DNA of 6,193 nt from an uncultured Bacilli bacterium (GTDB taxonomy: Bacteria > Bacillota_I > Bacilli_A > RFN20 > CAG-826), in NCBI GenBank assembly GCA_905236085.1, contig CAJOOD010000071.1, positions 1 to 6,193 on the forward strand. The letters are read 5' to 3'. Both the position numbers and the translations under genes were made by a program. The notes under the pieces were generated by a model. The model worked only from the letters and a program-made list of their open reading frames with translations. It was not told the origin of the DNA and did no database searches. Every line of letters begins with the position of its first letter. The first letter of the stretch is position 1. Positions 1-5,824 of this stretch are shown here, one piece after another.

Positions 1-1
1 C

Positions 2-622
2 TCTTATGCGGCGATATTAATGTCCATGCTATTAATTGATAATTATTGCTATTATGCGAATAATTTAAATTATCAAAAAATAGTAGCTATCTTAACACAA
101 GAATATAAGACAGACGAAATAGAATTCGGACTGAAGAATTTCTTGCTATATAACAGCAATAACGCGAAGATATACATGATGGTTAGACCATATATCAATA
201 CTCCTTTAACCAATTCAGAAGTGAAAGCTATGAATATTAAAGAAGACACATTTGAATATAAATTTATTAGATTATTAGAAAGCAACGAAGATTTTGAAAT
301 AGATGATTATGATTCTAATTATTTAGATGATGATACATTATTGCTCATCTATAGAAAGAGCCAATTAAGTAAGCCAACAATTGAAAAGAAATTATATAAA
401 AACGTGCAAAAATACGCTAAAAATCCCGTTTCTCACCATCTAGCGGCAAAATGTATCGATGCGTTAATTTATAATGATTCAAAATATGTCAAAAATATTA
501 AAGAGAATAAACAAGTTCTAGAAGCCGCAAGAGATAGTTTCCTACTCCGTAATGTTTTAGTGGGAGCCGGAGCCTTAGATTTAGATTTTGATATATATCC
601 AATTAAGAAAGAGGATAAATAA
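2..622 (+). CDS. C-terminal part of an unrecognised protein, cut by the window edge
   Basis: The reading frame is open back to base 2, so about 206 codons are visible and the true start probably lies upstream. An ATG at 20 exists but has no Shine-Dalgarno sequence before it. The product is Asn-, Tyr- and acidic-rich, looks mostly helical, and has no signal peptide, clear membrane segment or metal-binding cysteine cluster; its few Cys are scattered. The region around residues 90-105 is strongly acidic. I recognise no family. It ends TAA at 620-622, and the last A is the first base of the SNF2 start codon, so the two genes are almost certainly co-transcribed and coupled. A functional link to the SNF2 protein is inferred from that overlap only. 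Confidence 0.75.
   Translation, partial: SYAAILMSMLLIDNYCYYANNLNYQKIVAILTQEYKTDEIEFGLKNFLLYNSNNAKIYMMVRPYINTPLTNSEVKAMNIKEDTFEYKFIRLLESNEDFEIDDYDSNYLDDDTLLLIYRKSQLSKPTIEKKLYKNVQKYAKNPVSHHLAAKCIDALIYNDSKYVKNIKENKQVLEAARDSFLLRNVLVGAGALDLDFDIYPIKKEDK
608..615 (+). promoter_or_regulatory. Ribosome binding site of the SNF2 gene, inside the upstream gene
   Basis: The purine run AAAGAGGA, with core GAGG at 611-614, lies seven bases before the ATG at 622. It sits within the last codons of the preceding gene. Together with the TAATG stop/start overlap it fixes the SNF2 start and supports translational coupling. Confidence 0.7.
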
Positions 623-3600
623 TGTTTATTAGAAGAATTAATGAAGAAAGCTATCAAGCATATAAAAGATTTATATCCTCTAATCTAGAGATATACAATC
701 TCTTTACAAATGGTGCTTATGACGTCTATTACGAGCTCGCTAAAGATCAAAGCGTCATGTATTATTATGCTGTTTTAAAAAAAGAATATAAGACCTTTGA
801 AATGTATAAAGATTATATTCGTTTTATGGTCTCTAGAAATGGGGAATTATTAAAACGATCAGGCTCTAGTTTTTCTTCTAATGAAGAATTAGCAATTATA
901 TCTTTTGTTACCTATATTTATGAATTAGAAAAAGCACAACAAAATAGGTTTGATTTATATCCAGAGATAAAAGAAGAATTAGAAATTTCTTCTACTTTAA
1001 CTTTAGAACAACTAAAACGCCGTTCAGAATTAAGAAATAATTTAACCGATATCATTAATAAACATAAAGATGACAAGACCGCGGTCTCTATTAAGCAAGA
1101 TGTCAAAGCCGATAAATTATACAGTTTAGAATTTGTTTTCCATATCGCTGATTCTTTCCAAAGTGATGATGTACAAACTATTGGTGTTAGTTTTAAATTT
1201 AATAACGGTCAAAGATCATATGTTGTTAATGATGTAGCGGATTTCTTAGAAGCCTATAACACCAATTCCACCTATAACAAAGGCAAAAGCGTTAACCATT
1301 TAAGTTATTCCGCTTTTAAGAATTGTTATGGTGACGCTATTAATTATCTCTTAATGGCCCAGAAATATGAATATTACTATTATATTGGTGACGTCATATT
1401 TATTGATGTTGAACATGCAGCCTTAATGATGAAAGCTCTATTAGGGGAAACAGTGACACTTGATTATCTACATATTAATATCTGCTCCAGTAGAGAAATA
1501 TTGATAAAGAATGCAACAAGCGAAATCCGTTCTGGAGATTATCGAGATAATTTCCGTGATTATATAATTGATAGAGAAGTAACTCAAGCCTCTATCAGCT
1601 TAAATGCTGATGGAAGCATATCATTAAATCCGGATTGCAGTAATGTTACGTTCCAAAATATATTAGTCGCTAATAATTTTGTGATTAAGATTTCTACTGA
1701 TAAAAATAAGATATCTATCCTTGATTTTGAAAATGATTATATTAAGGATTTATATCTCTTCTTTGCTCAAAATGCGCAAAAAAAGCTGGAATTTGAATAT
1801 GTTAAAGACATTTTTCAAAAACAAGTCCTTCCTAAAATATCCTCCTCTTTAATCAAAGCGGCACCGATAAATAAAGAAGAAGGATTTAAGATTCTTTTAC
1901 AAATCTCTCTTGATGATCATGAATATCTCCACTTCAAAACTTCCTATGATGCTGATGGAGAAATATTAACCGATAAAGCCATAGAAGCTAATGCTTATTA
2001 TTATGCGATTAAGACTTCATATCTAAAAATATTAGAAAGTGTTGGGGGATTAGAAAACGGCACGATTAAAGATGGCAAAGCTATCAATACTTTTATCACC
2101 GCTGACTTATCCGAATTAAAGAAGATTGCTATTATCTATTTGGATGAAAAATTAAAATCATTAAATGTTAGTAAAGAAGTTAACATCAAAATTAAAATTG
2201 AAAGCAATATGGACTGGCTTGGTGTCAGCATGCATTCTGACAAATATAGTGAAGATGAATTAAGAGAAATTCTTTCAGCCTATCGTAAGAAAAAGAAATT
2301 TGTCATTTTAAATAACAACTATATCGTTTTAGATGAAGAAAAGATGCAATCTGTCGCTGAAATCGCTGACGAAGTATTTGAAGGCGATGATTTAGAAAAC
2401 GAAAAAGTACCATTCTTCCAAGCCTTGAAATTAAAAGCCTTAGAAAAAGATAATATTACTATTGATTTAGGCGAATATGTCCAAAAGGCTATTAACGATA
2501 TCACTAAATTTAAAGATTACGATATTTCTAAATTATTAAAACCCGCTTTTAAGAAGAACTTAAGAGATTATCAATTTGAAGCGGTAAAATGGATGAGAGT
2601 CTTATCAAACAATCATCTATCTGGAATTCTTGCTGATGATATGGGCTTAGGTAAATCTTTAGAAACCATTGCTTTTATCTCTACATTAAAAGAACAAAAA
2701 CCAATATTAATCATCTGTCCTAAATCTCTTATTTATAACTGGGATTCAGAATTCAGCAAATGGGATGATTCTTATAAACGTTATGTCGTTGATGGAAGTA
2801 AAGGCGAAAGAAAGAAAATCATTTCCAAAATCAAAAACGATGCAAAACGCGTATATATTACTTCATATGACTCAATGAGAAATGACCAAGACTTATATGA
2901 TGATAAGGATTTCTCCTTAGTGGTTATTGATGAAGCTCAGTTTATTAAGAACTCAGAAACCAAGAAATCTAAAGCGGTTAAAACTCTACATTCTGATTAT
3001 CGTTTTGCTTTAACTGGCACTCCTATTGAGAATTCATTAAGTGACTTATGGTCTATCTTTGATTTCTTGATGCCAGGATATTTTGAAAGCGAAGATAAAT
3101 TCATGAAACAATATGAAGATGACCAAGATAAAGAAAATCTAAAGAAGAGGGTCTTGCCTTTTGTCTTAAGAAGAACTAAAGAAGCCGTCTTAGCCTCATT
3201 ACCACCTAAAGAAGAATTATCAGTATTGGTTAATATGTCTGATAAACAAAGAGGTATTTATGAATCGTATCTATTTGAAGCCCAAGAAATGATTAAAAAA
3301 GAAGGCAAAGCTGGCGTATCTTTATTCGGTATGATGACCAGATTAAGACAAATATGTATCGACCCATCAACATTTATTGAAAATTATGATGAGGTTCCAC
3401 CTAAATTGTCTTTAGCATTACAAACCATTGAAGAATCTATTTATGGTAACCATAAGGTCTTAATATTCTCCTCATTTACCAAGGTATTAGACCATCTTAG
3501 ATATATTCTAGATTCTAAGAATATTAAATCATTCTATATCTATGGCGAGACTCCAGCATCATTAAGAATCTCCATGTCTGAAGACTTTAATAATAAAGAT

Positions 3601-3924
3601 GATACTAAAATTATGTTAGTATCCTTAAAAGCCGGTGGCACTGGCCTTAACCTTTATGGAGCGGATACAGTTATTCATCTTGATCCATGGTGGAATATCG
3701 CCGCGGAAAATCAAGCCACTGATAGAGCCCATAGAATTGGTCAAACTAGAAAAGTTACTGTATATAAATTTGTTAACCACGACTCCATTGAAGAGAAGGT
3801 TATCCAACTCCAAAATATGAAAAAAGACTTGGTTAAACAAGTTATCACCAATGGCAGTGAAGACATGTCTAAGATGACTTTAGAAGATATAAATTTCATC
3901 TTAGGAATGAGCCAAAAGAAATAA
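622..3924 (+). CDS. SNF2-family ATP-dependent DNA translocase/helicase (bacterial type)
   Basis: This is an ATP-driven double-stranded DNA translocase of helicase superfamily 2. The C-terminal half (about residues 640-1100) holds the full two-lobe motor: LRDYQ at 647-651, Walker A DDMGLGKS at 672-679 (Lys678), ICPKSL from 698, DEAQ at 770-773, LTGTP at 797-801, VLRRTK near 848-853, VLIFSSF at 946-952, AGGTGLN at 1004-1010 and DRAHRIGQ at 1034-1041 with the arginine fingers. All catalytic residues are present. DEAQ replaces the commoner DEAH/DEGH. Residues about 165-640 resemble the SNF2-associated region of Bacillota homologues. The total length is usual for the family, but the CxC...CxH SWIM zinc finger often found near the N-terminus is absent. 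The start is fixed by the GAGG site and the overlap with the upstream gene. The cellular role of such proteins is poorly known; repair, transcription recycling or defence are all possible, and no partner here decides it. Confidence 0.95.
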   Translation: MFIRRINEESYQAYKRFISSNLEIYNLFTNGAYDVYYELAKDQSVMYYYAVLKKEYKTFEMYKDYIRFMVSRNGELLKRSGSSFSSNEELAIISFVTYIYELEKAQQNRFDLYPEIKEELEISSTLTLEQLKRRSELRNNLTDIINKHKDDKTAVSIKQDVKADKLYSLEFVFHIADSFQSDDVQTIGVSFKFNNGQRSYVVNDVADFLEAYNTNSTYNKGKSVNHLSYSAFKNCYGDAINYLLMAQKYEYYYYIGDVIFIDVEHAALMMKALLGETVTLDYLHINICSSREILIKNATSEIRSGDYRDNFRDYIIDREVTQASISLNADGSISLNPDCSNVTFQNILVANNFVIKISTDKNKISILDFENDYIKDLYLFFAQNAQKKLEFEYVKDIFQKQVLPKISSSLIKAAPINKEEGFKILLQISLDDHEYLHFKTSYDADGEILTDKAIEANAYYYAIKTSYLKILESVGGLENGTIKDGKAINTFITADLSELKKIAIIYLDEKLKSLNVSKEVNIKIKIESNMDWLGVSMHSDKYSEDELREILSAYRKKKKFVILNNNYIVLDEEKMQSVAEIADEVFEGDDLENEKVPFFQALKLKALEKDNITIDLGEYVQKAINDITKFKDYDISKLLKPAFKKNLRDYQFEAVKWMRVLSNNHLSGILADDMGLGKSLETIAFISTLKEQKPILIICPKSLIYNWDSEFSKWDDSYKRYVVDGSKGERKKIISKIKNDAKRVYITSYDSMRNDQDLYDDKDFSLVVIDEAQFIKNSETKKSKAVKTLHSDYRFALTGTPIENSLSDLWSIFDFLMPGYFESEDKFMKQYEDDQDKENLKKRVLPFVLRRTKEAVLASLPPKEELSVLVNMSDKQRGIYESYLFEAQEMIKKEGKAGVSLFGMMTRLRQICIDPSTFIENYDEVPPKLSLALQTIEESIYGNHKVLIFSSFTKVLDHLRYILDSKNIKSFYIYGETPASLRISMSEDFNNKDDTKIMLVSLKAGGTGLNLYGADTVIHLDPWWNIAAENQATDRAHRIGQTRKVTVYKFVNHDSIEEKVIQLQNMKKDLVKQVITNGSEDMSKMTLEDINFILGMSQKK

Positions 3925-3929
3925 AAATG

Positions 3930-3953
3930 CTGTAAAAGTTAATTATTTTATAG
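3930..3953. terminator. Weak hairpin in the convergent SNF2/rex junction
   Basis: CTGTAAAA (3930-3937) can pair with TTTTATAG (3946-3953) across an 8-base loop, with one G-U wobble on the + strand. Read on the - strand it has one A-C mismatch and is followed by CATTTTTATTT, so it could end rex transcripts. The stem is AT-rich and weak, so this is tentative. Confidence 0.3.
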
Positions 3954-3959
3954 GAATTT

Positions 3960-3983
3960 GAAGGATTATTGTCCTTCTTTTTT
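3960..3983 (+). terminator. Intrinsic terminator of the SNF2 operon, embedded in the end of rex
   Basis: A perfect 6-bp stem, GAAGGA (3960-3965) with TCCTTC (3972-3977), closes a 6-base loop and is followed at once by six T (3978-3983) and further T-rich sequence. It lies 35 bases after the SNF2 stop. Its downstream arm and T tract are also the last sense codons (Lys, Glu, Gly, Gln) and stop of the opposing rex gene. The stem is short, but position and T tract fit a rho-independent terminator. Confidence 0.6.
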
Positions 3984-4613
3984 CTTCTTAGCTAATTTAT
4001 GCGATAAGACTGATAAAGATGTCGCTAAATCGATATTAGAGACAATAATATCGCTTGAAACATTTAATTTAGCAGGAACAAAATTCCAAATGGCTTCCAC
4101 TTTGGCTTGCACTAATTTTTCCTCTATATCTTTGATTGCGTATTGAGGAACACATAATATAGCAATGTTGGCTTTATATTTTTGCAATGTCTCATAATTT
4201 AATTCATCAATATCTAAAACAGGCTTGCCATTTATTTCTGAACCCACTAAGTCTTTATTCTTATCAAAGGCACATACGATATTCATGCCGTAATAATTAA
4301 AACCATTATAATGGAGCAAGGCTTTACCTAAAGAACCGGCGCCAACAAGGAAAGCATTATATGATTCACCATAACCTAATACGTCTTCTATATCATGAAT
4401 AAGTACATTGATATCTCTTCCTTTGTTAGGAACTCCATCTACAGAAGAAACAGAGGCAATATCTTTTCTAACTTGTTCTTGGTTTAAATCTAAACAAGTG
4501 GCAATCGTTTGGGCGGATATCACCTTGATACCATTGTTTCTTAAACTCACTAATAAATGAAGATAACTTGGTAATCTTTCTAATTGATTTTTGCTTAATT
4601 TAACATTTTTCAT
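3966..4613 (-). CDS. rex: Redox-sensing transcriptional repressor Rex
   Basis: Rex is a dimeric repressor that binds operators when NADH is low and lets go when NADH rises, controlling fermentation and NADH-reoxidation genes. The 215-residue product has an N-terminal winged helix (about 1-80) with QVRKD at 47-51. A Rossmann domain follows with GAGSLG at 91-96 (family norm GAGNLG), the strand ending CAFD at 114-117, LCVPQ at 153-157, WNFVP at 176-180 and the C-terminal swapped helix around IDLATSLSVLSHKL. The wing differs from classical Rex: the usual YFGEFGKRGxGY stretch is replaced by a VSSVDGVPNKGRDI form. The ATG at 4611-4613 is chosen because it matches family starts, gives normal length and has a weak GGGA site about 8 bases upstream. 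An in-frame TTG at 4638-4640 would lie almost on the predicted transcription start. It follows tcdA by 71 bases with no strong terminator between, so readthrough is possible. Confidence 0.93.
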   Translation of the reverse strand: MKNVKLSKNQLERLPSYLHLLVSLRNNGIKVISAQTIATCLDLNQEQVRKDIASVSSVDGVPNKGRDINVLIHDIEDVLGYGESYNAFLVGAGSLGKALLHYNGFNYYGMNIVCAFDKNKDLVGSEINGKPVLDIDELNYETLQKYKANIAILCVPQYAIKDIEEKLVQAKVEAIWNFVPAKLNVSSDIIVSNIDLATSLSVLSHKLAKKKKEGQ

Positions 4614-4630
4614 ATATTCAATCCCATAAT

Positions 4631-4647
4631 TCAGTAACAATTACTGA
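4631..4647. promoter_or_regulatory. Candidate operator: 17-bp palindrome at the rex transcription start
   Basis: TCAGTAACAATTACTGA is a perfect inverted repeat of 7 bp arms around a 3-base centre, and two of the next three flanking pairs also match. It lies between the rex -10 box and the ATG, covering the predicted start of transcription, where a bound repressor would block rex. It does not match the classical Rex site (TTGTGA-N-TCACAA type), though it contains one TTGTTA half. Autoregulation by Rex is inference; a small RNA hairpin is the alternative. Confidence 0.4.
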
Positions 4648-4652
4648 TTTCT

Positions 4653-4658
4653 ATTATA
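4653..4658 (-). promoter_or_regulatory. Predicted -10 box of the rex promoter, inside a second palindrome
   Basis: On the - strand this reads TATAAT, a perfect -10 match, 39 bases before the rex ATG. The region 17 bp further upstream is T-rich (about TTTTCT) with no good -35. The box sits inside another perfect palindrome, 4649-4663 (TTCTAT-TAT-ATAGAA), centred 17 bp from the one at 4631-4647. AT-rich palindromes arise easily by chance, so only the promoter itself is moderately supported. Confidence 0.45.
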
Positions 4659-4684
4659 TAGAATATCATATTATGAGAAAAATG

Positions 4685-5440
4685 TTATTTTTTATATATT
4701 GTTGATTCTGATTTAAAGCCTATTAGGTCTTTAATTACTTCGCTAGCGATAATCAACCCCATCGCTGATGGAACAAAGGCTGTAGAGCCTGGAATCACTC
4801 TTTTATTAGATGCTTCACTTAAACATTCTTCTAAATATCCATCTTCAAATGGATTAAGGGCTTTTTCTTTAGAATAAACGACTTTTAAATGATTAATTCC
4901 TCTTTTTCTTAATTCTCTACGCATGACTTTGGCTAAAGGGTCATACTCGGTTTTAGAGATATCTGATACTTCTAATTTAGATGGCTCCATTTTATTACCC
5001 GCGCCCATTGCAGAGATTATTGGGATATTGTTCTCTTTACATTTCATGATAATATCAATTTTGGCTGTGACAGTGTCAATTGCATCAACTACATAATCGT
5101 ATTCTTTAAAATTAAATTCAGTAGCGGTTTCTGGTAAATAAAAACATTTTCTTTTTTCTATTATGACATCTGGATTTATATCTTTGGCTCTATTAGCCAT
5201 AACATCAACTTTGCTCTGCCCAATAGTGCTATTAGTGGCAATTATTTGTCTATTGATATTACTAACAGCAACATCATCATTATCCACTAAGACGAGCTTA
5301 CCAACTCCACTTCTAACAAGTGACTCACAAACATAGCCACCTACACCGCCTATACCAAAGACCGCAACGGTTTTATTTTTTAATGTCTCAAGAGCGGTTT
5401 TCCCGATGATAATTTGTGTTCTAGAAAATTGATTCTTCAT
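4685..5440 (-). CDS. tcdA: tRNA threonylcarbamoyladenosine dehydratase TcdA (E1-like)
   Basis: TcdA uses ATP to dehydrate t6A at position 37 of ANN-decoding tRNAs to cyclic ct6A, a cytosolic step that follows TsaBCDE. The 251-residue product is full length for the family and begins with the typical FSRTQIIIG. It shows the nucleotide loop GIGGVG at 29-34, the acidic LVDNDD at 51-56, NINRQ at 61-65 (Arg64), conserved Lys77, the DAIDT stretch at 119-123, AMGAGNK at 144-150, DISKTEYDPLAKVMRRELRK around 160-179, and the closing PGSTAFVPSAMGLIIASEV. These separate it from ThiF, MoeB and HesA, which share the loop but lack this middle and end and act on ubiquitin-like carriers. No Shine-Dalgarno sequence precedes the ATG, and the promoter lies directly upstream. 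Rex follows in the same direction. Confidence 0.93.
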   Translation of the reverse strand: MKNQFSRTQIIIGKTALETLKNKTVAVFGIGGVGGYVCESLVRSGVGKLVLVDNDDVAVSNINRQIIATNSTIGQSKVDVMANRAKDINPDVIIEKRKCFYLPETATEFNFKEYDYVVDAIDTVTAKIDIIMKCKENNIPIISAMGAGNKMEPSKLEVSDISKTEYDPLAKVMRRELRKRGINHLKVVYSKEKALNPFEDGYLEECLSEASNKRVIPGSTAFVPSAMGLIIASEVIKDLIGFKSESTIYKK

Positions 5441-5455
5441 GTAGATAAATATAAT
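5429..5455 (+). promoter_or_regulatory. Possible + strand promoter back to back with the tcdA promoter
   Basis: TATAAT at 5450-5455 is a perfect -10 match. TTGATT at 5429-5434 matches four of six -35 bases, but with a 15-bp spacer, shorter than ideal. It would start transcription near 5462 into the structured gene-free stretch. It physically overlaps the tcdA -10 box (5448-5453), so the two could not be used at once. An AT-rich setting makes a chance TATAAT plausible. Confidence 0.3.
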
Positions 5456-5476
5456 AATTTTTATGTTTTAAAGCAA
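5448..5476 (-). promoter_or_regulatory. tcdA promoter, placed for a leaderless or nearly leaderless mRNA
   Basis: Read on the - strand: a -35-like TTGCTT (5476-5471), a 17-bp spacer and -10 TATATT (5453-5448). Only seven bases (TATCTAC) separate the -10 box from the ATG, so transcription would be expected to begin at or within a base or two of the start codon. The lack of any ribosome binding site there agrees. The -35 matches the consensus at only three of six bases. Confidence 0.5.
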
Positions 5477-5503
5477 TACGAAGGCTTTTGTTTTTAAAGG
5501 AGT

Positions 5504-5549
5504 GGCAAATTTGAGTGAATCGGAAGAGAGATTGGAACTCAAATTTGCC
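5504..5549. repeat. Perfect 13-bp inverted repeat forming a long hairpin
   Basis: GGCAAATTTGAGT (5504-5516) is exactly complementary to ACTCAAATTTGCC (5537-5549). The 20-base loop can form a further 4-bp stem, AATC (5518-5521) with GATT (5530-5533), around a purine-rich GGAAGAGA tip. Neither side is followed by a T tract, so it is not an ordinary terminator. On the + strand a strong Shine-Dalgarno sequence, AAAGGAG (5496-5502), lies directly before it. Confidence 0.8.
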
Positions 5550-5584
5550 CATGTATGAACAGCGGGATTGGGCTGTAACCGCTT

Positions 5585-5728
5585 AATTAATTAGAGGGCA
5601 TTATAGACTTTATGATTTTGCCAAATATGAAGTTATAATTCTTTATGCCACGTTTTCTTATATTCAGTGTTATTAAGACTATTTTACTGCCTCTAATTTG
5701 TGGAGAAAATTTTTTCCCTCTATTAATT
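5585..5728 (+). other. Structured domain with two alternative closing stems
   Basis: The segment AATTAATTAGAGGG (5585-5598) can pair with CCCTCTATTAATT (5716-5728) over 13 bp with one bulge. Alternatively its 3' part plus CA (5589-5600) can pair with TGCCTCTAATT (5688-5698) over 11 bp with one bulge. Both enclose a hairpin at 5600-5639 of 17 pairs with two bulged G and a UGCC loop; the second alternative shares base 5600 with that hairpin. The two closures exclude each other, as in RNA switches, or reflect a partial duplication of the downstream arm. Confidence 0.5.
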
Positions 5729-5775
5729 CATATCCTTCGAAAATGCAAAATGTACAAAAATTTTTTTCGCGAATG

Positions 5776-5798
5776 AAAAATCCCACCAAAGGTGGGAT
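5776..5798 (-). terminator. Intrinsic terminator of gpmA, possibly bidirectional
   Basis: ATCCCACC and GGTGGGAT form a perfect 8-bp GC-rich stem with a 3-base loop (5780-5798). On the - strand the stem runs into five T (5780-5776), a classic rho-independent terminator 26 bases after the gpmA stop. On the + strand it is followed by TAAA-type bases and then six T (5802-5807) and six more (5811-5816), so it could also end a transcript coming through the gap. Confidence 0.85.
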
Positions 5799-5824
5799 AA
5801 ATTTTTTAAATTTTTTCGGTTTTA

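Larger units (their letters stand above)
5462..5807 (+). ncRNA. Candidate structured non-coding RNA in the tcdA-gpmA gap
   Basis: This gene-free stretch has no convincing ORF in any frame but is dense in strong inverted repeats: 5504-5549, 5559-5583, 5600-5639, and 5585-5598 with two possible partners. A -10 box lies just upstream and a GC-rich hairpin followed by T tracts closes it (5780-5816). In the 5600-5639 stem the only non-Watson-Crick pair is U-G as + strand RNA and would be A-C as - strand RNA, which favours + strand transcription. I looked for tRNA arms, tmRNA ends, the RNase P GAGGAAAGUCC core, the SRP tetraloop and a T-box and found no real match. It could instead be the untranslated tail of gpmA or a decayed mobile element. 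Strand, ends and function are inference. Confidence 0.35.

Noticed and set aside
3958..4146. A + strand frame lying over the end of rex, and other frames antisense to SNF2
   Set aside because: They are shadows of well-supported genes, lack ribosome sites and show no recognisable family.
4638..4640. TTG as the start of rex
   Set aside because: It lies inside the palindrome and within about ten bases of the predicted transcription start, and it adds nine residues not typical of Rex; the ATG at 4611-4613 fits better.
622..5440. A defence island or other multi-gene novel system
   Set aside because: Apart from the SNF2 ATPase and its unknown partner the genes are ordinary housekeeping genes (rex, tcdA, gpmA), with no nuclease, methylase, toxin, integrase or transposase visible.
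4685..5440. ThiF, MoeB or HesA identity for the E1-like gene
   Set aside because: The ISKTEYDPLAKVMRRELRK and PGSTAFVPSAMGL stretches and the FSRT start are those of TcdA, and no ubiquitin-like carrier gene is nearby.
5517..5536. GGAAG in the hairpin loop as a possible SRP RNA tetraloop
   Set aside because: The surrounding conserved SRP domain IV sequence and its asymmetric loop are missing; the resemblance is limited to a few purines.
5564..5584. T-box-like string GGGCTGTAACCGC
   Set aside because: It resembles AGGGTGGNACCGCG only loosely, there is no specifier stem, and no aminoacyl-tRNA synthetase or biosynthesis gene follows on that strand.
5551..5586. An 11-codon ATG frame after the first hairpin
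   Set aside because: It has no ribosome binding site, overlaps the alternative stems at 5559-5583, and is too short to support as a gene.
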